Below are positions 33,552 to 42,568 of a stretch of DNA of 64,000 bases, in pieces. The stretch is from Maribacter polysiphoniae. GTDB lineage: Bacteria; Bacteroidota; Bacteroidia; Flavobacteriales; Flavobacteriaceae. Under the pieces are notes generated by a model. That model had not been told where the DNA came from. It did no database searches and worked only from the letters and a program-made list of their open reading frames with translations. The translations under genes were made by a program, and so were the position numbers. Location: the NCBI RefSeq assembly GCF_003148665.1, contig NZ_QGGQ01000002.1, forward strand, positions 62,001 to 126,000. The letters run 5' to 3'. Positions within the stretch are counted from its first letter, which is position 1, and every line of letters starts with the position of its first letter.

Positions 33552-34874
33552 ATGAGAAAATATATCATAGTATACTTGACGTTTCTGGTGCAATTTGCAC
33601 AAGGACAGGTTACCCCGGAGTTAACGCCTAAAATCTGGACCCTAGACGATTGCATTTCCTATGCCCTGGAAAACAACATTACCGTTAAACAGGCCGAGCT
33701 GCAAAAAAACAGTAGCGTACAAAGCTATATGGCCGCAAAATCATCGAGGTTACCGAATTTAACCGGTACGGCTTCCCAGAACTTTACCAACGGGAATTCC
33801 ATAGACCCAATCACCAGCGATTTTGTTTCACAACAAATCAATTCGACAAGTTTGGGACTTACTACGCAGGTCACCCTTTTTCAAGGTAACCAGATCAACA
33901 ATCAAATAAAGCAGAATAAACTTCTGGTCGATCAATATTCCTTTTATGAGGAAGAAGCCCAGAACAATATCATCCTAAGCCTTACCGAAAGTTATATCCA
34001 ACTCCTTTATAGTAAAGAGAATATCATCATTTCCGAAAATAATCTAGAGGCATCACAAAAAGAGGAAGAACGCGCCAAGGCAAGATTGGATGCCGGATCA
34101 ATAGCCCTGAAGGATTATACCGATGCCCAATCACAAACAGCTACCAATGCCTATAACCTGATTACCGCAAAAAATGATTACGCCCAACAGCTTTTGACCC
34201 TAAAACAACTTTTGGAGTTGCCAAATGGTGAATCGTTTCAAATCGCCGATACAAATGCATCGGACCTGGGTTTTATACCCAATATAGATGATGTCTACGC
34301 ACAGGCCTTGGAGAAGCTTCCTGAAATCAATGCCAGTAAGATCAATGTATCCGTTTCAGAAAAGGAACTGGATATTGCCAAAGGCGGATACCTACCCACC
34401 CTTTCCTTATTGGGTAGTATTGGTTCTGGATATACCTCAACACAGGATTTCGTTTTTGCAGATCAGCTCGACCTCAATTTCAACCAAAGGGTGGGCCTCT
34501 CTTTAAACGTGCCCATTTTCAATAGAAACCAAACAAAAACAGAAGTTGAAAAAGCCAAAATAAACATTGACATCGCTGAATTGGAACTTGTACAACAGGA
34601 AAAGGACCTCTACAGGAAAATAGAGACGGCTTGGCTAAATGCCTCAGCTGCCCAGGCGCAAATGCTGGCTGCCGATACTGCCAGAAAAGCAGCACAGGAA
34701 TCGTATCGATTGGCACAAAAACAATATGAACTGGGAGCTTTGAGTACCACCGATCTTGTGGTAAGCCAAAATACGTACACCAATGCAGAACAAAATTACA
34801 ATCAGGCAAAATATTTAAGCCTTTTATATACCCAACTACTTCAATTTTATCAAGGAAACGACATTAAACTTTAA
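33552..34874 (+). CDS. TolC-family outer-membrane efflux protein
   Basis: 440 residues with a signal peptide (to about residue 18, AQGQ). Two repeats of the outer-membrane-factor fold: WTLDDCISYALENNITVKQAELQ near the start and the parallel helix region (ELDIAKGGYLPTLSLLGSIGSGY) near 275, with long coiled helices typical of TolC tunnels and the end motif YELGALSTTDLVVSQNTYTNAEQNYNQAKY. First gene of the tripartite efflux operon, 4 bases before the adaptor. Substrate not predictable. Confidence 0.9.
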   Translation: MRKYIIVYLTFLVQFAQGQVTPELTPKIWTLDDCISYALENNITVKQAELQKNSSVQSYMAAKSSRLPNLTGTASQNFTNGNSIDPITSDFVSQQINSTSLGLTTQVTLFQGNQINNQIKQNKLLVDQYSFYEEEAQNNIILSLTESYIQLLYSKENIIISENNLEASQKEEERAKARLDAGSIALKDYTDAQSQTATNAYNLITAKNDYAQQLLTLKQLLELPNGESFQIADTNASDLGFIPNIDDVYAQALEKLPEINASKINVSVSEKELDIAKGGYLPTLSLLGSIGSGYTSTQDFVFADQLDLNFNQRVGLSLNVPIFNRNQTKTEVEKAKINIDIAELELVQQEKDLYRKIETAWLNASAAQAQMLAADTARKAAQESYRLAQKQYELGALSTTDLVVSQNTYTNAEQNYNQAKYLSLLYTQLLQFYQGNDIKL

Positions 34875-34878
34875 TCAA

Positions 34879-36102
34879 ATGAAAAATAAAAGAAACATAA
34901 TAATAGGCGGTATTGTTATCCTTATCCTTGCCTTTGCGGCATACAGCTTTTTAAAGGGCAATGACAATGTTGTCATCGAGGCGCAAACCGTAACCGCCAA
35001 AAAAGGGGATGTAACCACAATGGTTACGGCTACGGGTACCATAGAGCCCATTACCCAAGTGGAAGTAGGTACCCAGGTTTCAGGGGTGGTCGAAAAAATA
35101 TATGTTGATTACAACAGTATCGTCAAGGAAGGTCAATTGATCGCGGAATTGGACAAAACCAATCTAAGGGCCGCCCTTACCCAGGCACAGGCAGCTTATG
35201 ATAACGCCGTAAGCCAAAGGAATTATATGCAGACCATCTATGATCGACAAAAAACACTTTATGACAATCAGGTGATCAGTAAGTCGGATTTTGACGACTC
35301 CCAATATAATTTTGAAACGGCAAAAGGCACGGTAACCCAACGGTTATCCGATCTACAACAAGCGCGGACCAATTTGGGATATGCCAATATTTACTCCCCA
35401 ATAGATGGTGTTGTATTATCCAGGGACATAGACGAAGGGCAAACCGTGGCCGCAAGTTATAGTACCCCCACCCTTTTTACTATTGCGCAAGATCTCAAGG
35501 AAATGCAGGTAGAAGCCGATGTTGATGAAGCCGATATAGGAGGTGTAAAAGAAGGTCAAAGAGTAACCTTCACCGTTGATGCCTATTTGGGGGAAACCTT
35601 TGAGGGTACGGTTACACAAGTACGTTTGGATTATACGGAAACATCCAATGTAATCACCTACACGGTCGTAATCAAGGCTGACAATCCCGACCTTAAACTT
35701 AAACCCGGTCTTACGGCAACCATATCCATATATACTTTAGAGTTAAAGGATGTATTGAGTACGGAGGCCAAGGCCATCAATTTTAAACCTACGCTCCCAG
35801 TATTAATGGCCTACAACGAGCAACATAATTTGTCAACCGAACCCCGAAAAGGTGGACCAAAGCCCAATGAAGAAAGTACAACGAAAGTTTGGGTCCTTGA
35901 ATCCAATGGAGCGATATCACCCAAAAAAGTAACCTTAGGTGCCAGTGATGGTGTCAATGTACAGATTTTAAGTGGTGTTGAGGAAGGAGACAAACTGGTA
36001 TATAGTTTAAAATCAGAAAGTCCGATAGCGATGCAATCCAATGAAGGATCGGAAGAGAGTCCGTTTATGCCACAACGACCAGGAGGCAACAAAAAGAAAT
36101 AA
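34879..36102 (+). CDS. MacA-like periplasmic adaptor subunit (HlyD family)
   Basis: 407 residues. One N-terminal anchor helix (IIIGGIVILILAFAAYSFL). A lipoyl/barrel-sandwich half-motif follows (TGTIEPITQVEVGTQVSGVVEKIYVDYNSIVKEGQLIAELD), then a coiled-coil hairpin near 90-155, the second lipoyl half (ANIYSPIDGVVLSRDIDEGQTV), and a beta-barrel plus membrane-proximal domain to the end. The tail is Pro/Lys-rich. This is the MacA type of adaptor that links a MacB-like ABC transporter to TolC, consistent with the genes on both sides. Confidence 0.9.
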   Translation: MKNKRNIIIGGIVILILAFAAYSFLKGNDNVVIEAQTVTAKKGDVTTMVTATGTIEPITQVEVGTQVSGVVEKIYVDYNSIVKEGQLIAELDKTNLRAALTQAQAAYDNAVSQRNYMQTIYDRQKTLYDNQVISKSDFDDSQYNFETAKGTVTQRLSDLQQARTNLGYANIYSPIDGVVLSRDIDEGQTVAASYSTPTLFTIAQDLKEMQVEADVDEADIGGVKEGQRVTFTVDAYLGETFEGTVTQVRLDYTETSNVITYTVVIKADNPDLKLKPGLTATISIYTLELKDVLSTEAKAINFKPTLPVLMAYNEQHNLSTEPRKGGPKPNEESTTKVWVLESNGAISPKKVTLGASDGVNVQILSGVEEGDKLVYSLKSESPIAMQSNEGSEESPFMPQRPGGNKKK

Positions 36103-36108
36103 ACAGCC

Positions 36109-36852
36109 ATGAACAAGGAAATCATTAAAATAAAGGATTTAAAGCGCGAGTTTACGATGGGCAACGAAATCGTACATGCCTTAAGAGGCATTTCGTTTAC
36201 CATAAACGAAGGCGAATTCGTAACCATTATGGGTTCGAGTGGTTCAGGCAAAAGTACCTTGCTGAATATTTTGGGATGCTTGGACCAACCTACTTCAGGA
36301 ACCTATGAAATCGATAGTGTCAAAGTAAAAGACCTAAGCAGGAATGAGTTGGCAACGATTCGCAATGAAAAAATCGGATTTATATTTCAATCCTACAACC
36401 TTCTGGCACGGACATCGGCCTTGGAAAACGTCGAATTACCACTTTTATACAACAGTAAGGTATCTACCGACGAACGCAAGCAACGTGCTATTAAGGCCTT
36501 GGAGATGGTTGGTTTGGCTGATCGTATGGACCATACACCCTCACAGCTTTCCGGTGGCCAACAACAAAGGGTGGCCATTGCACGGTCTTTGGTGAACAAC
36601 CCTGTCATGATCCTGGCCGATGAAGCTACAGGAAACCTGGACACTCGTACCTCTTACGAAATCATGTCCTTATTCCAAGAATTGAATGAAAAAGGCATTA
36701 CCATCACCTTTGTGACCCATGAACCGGACATTGCCACATTCAGCAGTAGAACAGTTGTATTGAAAGATGGCAACATCATTAAAGACTATATGAATAGCGA
36801 TATTCAATCAGCGGCTACTGAATTAGCACTATTACCCGTAGAAGACCATTAA
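36109..36852 (+). CDS. ABC transporter ATP-binding protein (MacB/LolD-type)
   Basis: 247 residues with complete nucleotide-binding motifs: Walker [10 protein letters not shown] (about 43-51), Q-loop FIFQSYNLL, signature [15 protein letters not shown] (about 144-158), Walker [13 protein letters not shown], and the H-loop TFVTHEPD. It is the free ATPase corresponding to the N-terminal half of MacB. It begins 6 bases after the adaptor and ends 2 bases before the permease. Confidence 0.93.
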   Translation: MNKEIIKIKDLKREFTMGNEIVHALRGISFTINEGEFVTIMGSSGSGKSTLLNILGCLDQPTSGTYEIDSVKVKDLSRNELATIRNEKIGFIFQSYNLLARTSALENVELPLLYNSKVSTDERKQRAIKALEMVGLADRMDHTPSQLSGGQQQRVAIARSLVNNPVMILADEATGNLDTRTSYEIMSLFQELNEKGITITFVTHEPDIATFSSRTVVLKDGNIIKDYMNSDIQSAATELALLPVEDH

Positions 36853-36854
36853 TT

Positions 36855-38075
36855 ATGAGACTATTAAACTTATTCAAAATCGCCTTTAAGGCCATTGTTC
36901 TCAACAAGGTCAGAACCCTATTGACCATGTTAGGCATCATTATCGGTGTGGCTGCCGTAATTGCCATGTTGGCCATTGGCGAAGGCTCCAAGGAAAGTAT
37001 TCGAAGTACTATTTCGAGCATGGGATCGAACATGATCACCGTTAGGCCCGGGGAAGACACCCATGGGGGGGTTAGACAAGAAGCCAGTGCAATGCAGTCA
37101 CTTACCCTAAAAGATTATAATGCCGTAAAAAACAAATCGACATTATTGAGTTATAGCACGCCATTGGTCAATGGGGGCGGCCAAGTCATAAACGGCTCCA
37201 ATAACTGGCCATCTACCATTTTTGGTGTAAACCCCGAATATCTGAACATTAAAGTGGTCGGACTTCAAAGTGGAAGTATGTTTACCGATGCCGAAGTACA
37301 GTCAGCCTCAAAGGTTGTTCTGTTAGGTCAGACGGTTGTTGACAATATATTCCCGGATGGGGAAGACCCTATTGGTAAACTGATCCGTTTTAACAGTATT
37401 CCGTTTAAAGTTATCGGGGTGTTGGAAGAAAAAGGGGAAAACACCTTTGGCCAAGACCAGGATGATGTGGTCATAGCACCTTTTACTACCGTTCAAAAAC
37501 GTATTTTGGCCATAGACTATTTAAACCAAATCTTGGCATCGGCAATTAGCGAGGAAGATGCCCCGGATGCGGTTACCGAAGTTACCGAAATTTTACGTGC
37601 ACAACATAAGCTGGCCGATGGCGAAGATGATGATTTTCATGTGCGCTCCATGGAGGAATTAATTTCCACCTTTAGTTCCACCAGTGAAATGTTAACCATA
37701 CTTTTGGTGGCCGTAGCTGGAATATCTTTGTTAATTGGGGGTATTGGCATCATGAATATCATGTATGTGTCAGTAAAGGAACGTACCAAGGAGATCGGTC
37801 TGCGAATGGCCGTCGGCGGAAAAGGTTCCGATATATTGATGCAATTTTTAATTGAAGCCATTTTAATTAGTATCACCGGTGGACTACTCGGTGTGATCTT
37901 AGGACTTGGATCTACAATTTTTATTGAGAAATTCTTACATTGGCCTACAAGTGTGGCCTTGTATTCAATCATAATATCGTTTGCCGTTTGTGCCATTACA
38001 GGAATATTCTTTGGGTGGTACCCTGCAAGAAAGGCAGCAGCATTGGATCCAATTACAGCCTTGCGATATGAGTAA
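36855..38075 (+). CDS. MacB-like ABC transporter permease (MacB_PCD plus FtsX)
   Basis: 406 residues. N-terminal helix with the family start (LNKVRTLLTMLGIIIGVAAVIAMLAIGEGSKESI), a periplasmic MacB_PCD domain (about 50-250), and three C-terminal FtsX helices (ILLVAVAGISLLIGGIGIMNIMYVSVKERTKEIGLRMAVGG; IEAILISITGGLLGVILGL; WYPARKAAALDPITALRYE at the end). Mechanotransmission-type exporter that works from the periplasm with the adaptor and TolC. Possible substrates are peptides, lipoproteins or toxic compounds. Confidence 0.93.
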   Translation: MRLLNLFKIAFKAIVLNKVRTLLTMLGIIIGVAAVIAMLAIGEGSKESIRSTISSMGSNMITVRPGEDTHGGVRQEASAMQSLTLKDYNAVKNKSTLLSYSTPLVNGGGQVINGSNNWPSTIFGVNPEYLNIKVVGLQSGSMFTDAEVQSASKVVLLGQTVVDNIFPDGEDPIGKLIRFNSIPFKVIGVLEEKGENTFGQDQDDVVIAPFTTVQKRILAIDYLNQILASAISEEDAPDAVTEVTEILRAQHKLADGEDDDFHVRSMEELISTFSSTSEMLTILLVAVAGISLLIGGIGIMNIMYVSVKERTKEIGLRMAVGGKGSDILMQFLIEAILISITGGLLGVILGLGSTIFIEKFLHWPTSVALYSIIISFAVCAITGIFFGWYPARKAAALDPITALRYE

Positions 38076-38086
38076 ATTATAAGTAA

Positions 38087-39127
38087 ATGGTATTGAACAG
38101 AAAAAAAATCATATTCCCCTTGTTACATGTTCTGGTGTGGCTGATTCTGATCAGTATGCCGTATTTATTGTCCCAAGGTCAAAACGTGGATTCCCCGGTG
38201 GTTCCCAAAGTGCTCATCAGTACTTGGGTTCCTCTTTTTTCCTATGCCATCATTTTTTATTCCAACTACCTCATTTTCATCGATAGGTTCTTTTTCAACA
38301 AAAAAACCCTACTGTTTTTTGTTATCAATATCGTATTGATCACCGTTTTAGTATGGAGCAATCACGAACTGAAAGATTATCTTATCCAATTGATCATCCC
38401 TGGCGATAATCCTCCAAGGAGACCACCGAGAACAATTTTCTGGTACCTCGATTTTTTAGGATCCATAGTACCCTTGGCATTTTCGATTGCCCTAAAGACA
38501 ACGGAAAAGTGGATGAAGACGGAAGCTATGCAAAAAGAGACCATGAACGTAAGGCTGCAATCCGAGATCCAACATTTAAAATATCAATTACAGCCCCATT
38601 TCTTTTTCAATGCCCTGAATACCATATACTCGATGGTGGACCACCATCCTGAAAGTGCCAAAAAAACCATTCATAGCTTGGGTAAATTGATGCGCTACCT
38701 ACTCTATGACACGGAAACCGAAAAAGTACCCTTGCAGAAAGAAATAGATTTCATGACCCAATATATTGAACTCATGAAACTCCGGTTTTCGGACAAAATC
38801 AAAATTACCTATTCCTTTCCGGAAGTGGTACCCAACATAAAAATAGTGCCGCTACTTTTTATCACCTTAATAGAAAACACCTTTAAACATGGGGTTACAG
38901 CGAGTACATCCTCAGATTTATCCTTCAATTTGGAACTCAAGGAAACCCATTTGACCTTTACGGCAACCAACCCCAATACCCCAAAAAACAATAGTGACAA
39001 GAGTGGTTCGGGAATTGGATTGGAAAATTTGAAAAAACGTTTACAACTATTATATCCCAATCAACATCATTTCGATTATAAGGTTGAAGATGGTATCTTT
39101 ACGGCCATCCTAACCTTAGAAATCTGA
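38087..39127 (+). CDS. LytS-type sensor histidine kinase
   Basis: 346 residues. Four transmembrane segments in the first 140 residues (VLVWLILISMPYLLS; LISTWVPLFSYAIIFYSNYLIF; LLFFVINIVLITVLVW; FLGSIVPLAFSIAL) with no large sensory domain. The His_kinase domain follows, with phospho-acceptor H171 in YQLQPHFFFNALNTIYS, and an HATPase end (SGSGIGLENLKKRLQLLY). This small kinase type pairs with LytTR regulators in Bacteroidota. It lies 11 bases after the permease, so it may sense envelope stress or the efflux substrate. Confidence 0.91.
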   Translation: MVLNRKKIIFPLLHVLVWLILISMPYLLSQGQNVDSPVVPKVLISTWVPLFSYAIIFYSNYLIFIDRFFFNKKTLLFFVINIVLITVLVWSNHELKDYLIQLIIPGDNPPRRPPRTIFWYLDFLGSIVPLAFSIALKTTEKWMKTEAMQKETMNVRLQSEIQHLKYQLQPHFFFNALNTIYSMVDHHPESAKKTIHSLGKLMRYLLYDTETEKVPLQKEIDFMTQYIELMKLRFSDKIKITYSFPEVVPNIKIVPLLFITLIENTFKHGVTASTSSDLSFNLELKETHLTFTATNPNTPKNNSDKSGSGIGLENLKKRLQLLYPNQHHFDYKVEDGIFTAILTLEI

Positions 39128-39132
39128 TGTAA

Positions 39133-39864
39133 ATGAAGCCTATCCAAATTAGCTGTATTGTTGTAGATGATGAACCCTTGGCATTGCAACTAATTGAAGG
39201 GTATGTGCTGAAGACACCTTTTCTGGATCTTAAGAAAAAATGCGATAGTGCCATAGAGGCCTTGACCTTTATGGAAAATGAACCTGTCGATTTGATTTTC
39301 CTTGATATACAGATGCCGGACCTCACAGGAATAGGACTTTCCAAAATGATTCCGAAAAGCACACGTGTGATCTTTACCACCGCCTTTTCAGAATATGCCC
39401 TGGAAGGTTATAAGGTTGAAGCAATGGATTATTTATTGAAACCTTTTGATTATGCCGAATTTTTAACGGCAGCCACCAAAGCCAAAGAATGGTTTTCCTT
39501 GTTCAAGGCCAAAGTGCAAACACCCACTATCGGCGAAAAAAAGTTTTTATTCGTTAAGTCCGATTACAAACAATTAAAGATACACTTGGATGATGTTCTT
39601 TATTTTGAAGGACTCAAAGACTACATCAAAATTTGGCTTAAGGACCGACCAAGGCCTATATTAACCTTAATGAGCCTTAAAAGCCTACAAGATGAACTGC
39701 CCTCCGATAAATTCATGCGCATACACCGATCCTTTATCGTAGCGCTTAAGGCGATTGATGTTATTGAACGCAGTCAAATCATTATCGGGGAACAACGAAT
39801 AACCGTCTCTGAGAATTATAAACCGGATTTTCTGGCCTACATTGCCAAAAACAGTCTGGATTGA
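39133..39864 (+). CDS. LytTR-family response regulator
   Basis: 243 residues. A receiver domain (VVDDEPLAL, phospho-Asp D58 in LIFLDIQMPDLTG, TTAFSEYALEGYKVEAMDYLLKPF) is followed by a LytTR DNA-binding domain from about 135 (FLFVKSDYKQLKIHLDDVLYFEGLKDYIKIWL, MRIHRSFIVAL). LytTR proteins bind pairs of about 9-bp direct repeats spaced near two helical turns. Such repeats lie at the promoter of its own operon (33434-33484) and at six other promoters in this window, so it is one of two candidate regulators of that set. Confidence 0.92.
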   Translation: MKPIQISCIVVDDEPLALQLIEGYVLKTPFLDLKKKCDSAIEALTFMENEPVDLIFLDIQMPDLTGIGLSKMIPKSTRVIFTTAFSEYALEGYKVEAMDYLLKPFDYAEFLTAATKAKEWFSLFKAKVQTPTIGEKKFLFVKSDYKQLKIHLDDVLYFEGLKDYIKIWLKDRPRPILTLMSLKSLQDELPSDKFMRIHRSFIVALKAIDVIERSQIIIGEQRITVSENYKPDFLAYIAKNSLD

Positions 39865-39900
39865 ATTTGTTTTTGCCCTTAAATCTAAAAAGGGAACAAA

Positions 39901-40443
39901 CTACATCCCTAAATCTTTCTTGATACGCCCTATATTGAGGTTTTGCAACAATGTCACGACATTGGGGTACATTTTTTCGTGATACCCAAAAAACTTATTT
40001 CTAAGTTCTGCAATGGCCTTTTCCTTTGTCCAATTTTCAAATACTATCCTATAGGCGGCAATTATGGCACCCGTTCTATCCGAACCATGCCAGCAATGGA
40101 CCAAAACGGGGCTTTCGGCGACCTGAATGGCCTTTAAAGCCAAAACAATTTGATCCTCGGTAAGTTTACCCGCTTTCAAAGGCAAATTCACCAGGTGTAG
40201 GGAGGTACCACCGGCCTTTCTACCGTTTTTATCAGACCTTCTAAGATTAAGTACGGTTTTAACATCCAAGGATTCAAGATATTCAAACCCCTTTTTACTT
40301 GGCTGTTCCGACCTGTACAAAGAATCGTTTAAACGATAAAGATTTTTAAAATTCCTGGAATCAATCTTTTGGACATCATTCTGCTGCGCAGAAGATGCCA
40401 TACCGACACACAAGAATACAAAGACCAACCACCTTTTATACAT
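39901..40443 (-). CDS. Secreted dual-specificity/tyrosine phosphatase-like protein
   Basis: 180 residues with a signal peptide (VFVFLCVGMASSAQ). The catalytic loop HCWHGSDRTGAIIAAYR (near 113-129) has the Cys and Arg of the CX5R phosphatase signature, and LYRSEQPSKKGFEYLESLDVKTVLNLR is the typical DSP N-terminal part. An Asp general acid is not obvious. It should act in the periplasm, or be attached there, on phosphorylated sugars, lipids or proteins. It stands convergent to the efflux operon. Confidence 0.85.
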   Translation of the reverse strand: MYKRWLVFVFLCVGMASSAQQNDVQKIDSRNFKNLYRLNDSLYRSEQPSKKGFEYLESLDVKTVLNLRRSDKNGRKAGGTSLHLVNLPLKAGKLTEDQIVLALKAIQVAESPVLVHCWHGSDRTGAIIAAYRIVFENWTKEKAIAELRNKFFGYHEKMYPNVVTLLQNLNIGRIKKDLGM

Positions 40444-40544
40444 TCCTTATTTTTTTAATCTTGGCTTATACCGTGTCAAAGATAAACAATGACAATGCTA
40501 ATGAAATAGTAATGAACCAACATATACAATTCAACACCCAACCA

Positions 40545-40594
40545 TAAAAAAACAGGGCAGCCATAAGGAATTGACCATCCTTACCCCTGCCCTG
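40545..40594 (-). terminator. Rho-independent terminator
   Basis: Stem CAGGGCAG (40553-40560) / CTGCCCTG (40587-40594) with an inner stem TAAGGA/TCCTTA, followed on the minus strand by seven T. Ends the DUF6515 gene. Confidence 0.85.
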
Positions 40595-40627
40595 CCATTC
40601 ATTTTTTGCCAAATACTTTCGGTACTT

Positions 40628-41197
40628 CTATTCCTCCACGATTCCTACAACTTCATAAGCCCGGGTACCATCTACTTGTACTTTTTCATACAATACACCA
40701 TTGGCTTCATAAAGTAAATCCCCATCATACTCTACCTTTTCATAGTTTTCGGGCAGTTCATAGATTATGGTTCCCACCTCGGGATACACCACTTCATATT
40801 CATTCTTAACCGGGGAATAAAAGATTCCATCGAAATAAAAATAGCTCCTCCCTGCAAAAACCACGGTTCTAAAACCTCGGGGAAGGGTTCCTATTCGCAA
40901 GCCAACCCTTGGGGCAACGGGTATATATCTACCATTGTAATCCCTATAATACCTATTGTTGGAAAAATAGTACTTATCCCCCCTTGTCGAAACGATCGTC
41001 CTTTTATTCGGTATTGTCCGAACCGCAACCACTTTGGTCTTGGGCCTTTTATAGACCACTTTCGTCTTTGGCACCCTTACGATTTTTTTGGTGGTTACAG
41101 TAGTCACCACCCTTTTGCTTCTTTTCTGGGCATTTACCTCGTTTACAAAAGCCGTTGTCAGCAAAAATCCAAACATCATTATAATTACTTTTCTCAT
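40628..41197 (-). CDS. DUF6515 family exported protein
   Basis: 189 residues with a signal peptide (FGFLLTTAFVNEVNAQ). A strongly basic Val/Thr/Lys repeat (VVTTVTTKKIVRVPKTKVVYKRPKTK) spans about 29-60, followed by a Tyr-rich small-domain region with LPRGFRTVVFAGRSYFYFDGIFYSP and repeated YEV(V)-type strands. This matches the DUF6515 proteins of Bacteroidota, of unknown function and probably periplasmic or surface-bound. Single gene with its own terminator. Confidence 0.8.
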   Translation of the reverse strand: MRKVIIMMFGFLLTTAFVNEVNAQKRSKRVVTTVTTKKIVRVPKTKVVYKRPKTKVVAVRTIPNKRTIVSTRGDKYYFSNNRYYRDYNGRYIPVAPRVGLRIGTLPRGFRTVVFAGRSYFYFDGIFYSPVKNEYEVVYPEVGTIIYELPENYEKVEYDGDLLYEANGVLYEKVQVDGTRAYEVVGIVEE

Positions 41198-41320
41198 ACT
41201 AATGGATTTTAAAATGATTTCAATGTTTTGTTTTTTTGACCCCTCTTTTCGAAATTGGTTTAAATAGATTCCGGTTTTTAACAGTTTTTTAATGCTATGG
41301 ATTCCCTTTGAAAGAAACCA

Positions 41321-42568
41321 TCAATTGATTTTTCGTTTTTGGAACCATAGATCTTCCAGACTCAAATTAAGGGTGAGCAAATGATAGTTTTCCTTAACCA
41401 ATATATTTTGGATCTGTCCTTTGGAGCCATAACTGTACGAAATGTTCAACATGGACCTAAGACCCTGACCGATAGGCAAACCTATACCGGCCGTAATATT
41501 GTAACCGTCTACTTTCATACCGTTTATGGAGAGGTAGCCATTGTCGTAATTATACCCTGCACGGTAATGTATGCGCTGACCGTATTTATAGCTCGTGGGA
41601 TTCTTTACGTATTCCAAACCCATGGCATAAATATCCTGATCTACATAGGACCCCAGATTTTCGGTCTGTCCGGTTTCACTCCAATAATTCTTTTTATAAT
41701 CACCACTTAAGGTCAGGGATTCCAAAAATTTGGCACTAAACCCGATCCCCAGTTCCAGCGGCATATCAAAATCGTCTACAGGATCACTCGCATCATCCTC
41801 AACGGTTATCTCGGAACCATTCAAATACTTGGTTACCGAACGCTTTAGGTTACCTTCCAGGCTTGTTGGGAACTGAACCGTACTACCCAATGTGATTTTG
41901 TCCGATACATCGAATTGCATCCCAAGCCCCAAGCGAAGCCCGGAGTAATTTGTTTTTTCGGTGGAACTCAATGCACTCGTACTTATCTGAAAGGTCTCTT
42001 CCTCCTCTATACTACCGAACAAGAAGGAGGCATTGGCCCCAAAGCGCAACTTATCGGTAACGGCATAGCCCAGGTTAAATTTAAGGTCGCTTAGACCACC
42101 TACCCCAGAGACATTACTTTCAAAGGTTTCCGTTGAACCTTCGATGTTGGTTTTTATTCCTACCAAGGTATAGCCCACATCACTGTATGGCACCATGGTA
42201 ATGCCAGCTCCCAATCCTTCCGTAATACGGAATGCTACGGCTAAATTTGAAAAGTTCAAGGTACTTTTCGACTCATTATCGGATTGGTTGCTGTATTGAT
42301 TGAACTCCCCCTTTAAACCGATATCATAAAAAAACGAATTCTGGGGTATCAACGCAAAATTTGCAGCGTTCAAATTATTGATTTCGGTATCGGTCTTAAT
42401 CCCTATCCCCGAATAGCCCAGGCCATTGGTAAAGCCCAAACTGGTTTGGTTGATAACACCCAAACCATACATGGAATACGGAGAGCTCGTTAACCCTTCC
42501 GATTGGGCGGTAATGGAATCCAATGCCAAAAACGTGACAACAATCGTAAAAAAAAGGGCTTTATTCAT
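41321..42568 (-). CDS. Outer-membrane beta-barrel protein
   Basis: 415 residues from ATG 42568 (MNKALFFTIVVTFLALDSITAQ gives a good signal peptide); ATGs six and two codons earlier are possible. After the signal comes SPYSMYGLGVINQTSLGFTNGLGYSGIGI, a typical start of Bacteroidota FadL-like or PorV-like barrels, then about 14 alternating strands to the end (…LLTLNLSLEDLWFQKRKIN). The gene overlaps the 3' end of the DUF4270 gene, and this pair is widespread together in Flavobacteriia. Transport or surface-anchoring role unknown. Confidence 0.8.
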   Translation of the reverse strand: MNKALFFTIVVTFLALDSITAQSEGLTSSPYSMYGLGVINQTSLGFTNGLGYSGIGIKTDTEINNLNAANFALIPQNSFFYDIGLKGEFNQYSNQSDNESKSTLNFSNLAVAFRITEGLGAGITMVPYSDVGYTLVGIKTNIEGSTETFESNVSGVGGLSDLKFNLGYAVTDKLRFGANASFLFGSIEEEETFQISTSALSSTEKTNYSGLRLGLGMQFDVSDKITLGSTVQFPTSLEGNLKRSVTKYLNGSEITVEDDASDPVDDFDMPLELGIGFSAKFLESLTLSGDYKKNYWSETGQTENLGSYVDQDIYAMGLEYVKNPTSYKYGQRIHYRAGYNYDNGYLSINGMKVDGYNITAGIGLPIGQGLRSMLNISYSYGSKGQIQNILVKENYHLLTLNLSLEDLWFQKRKIN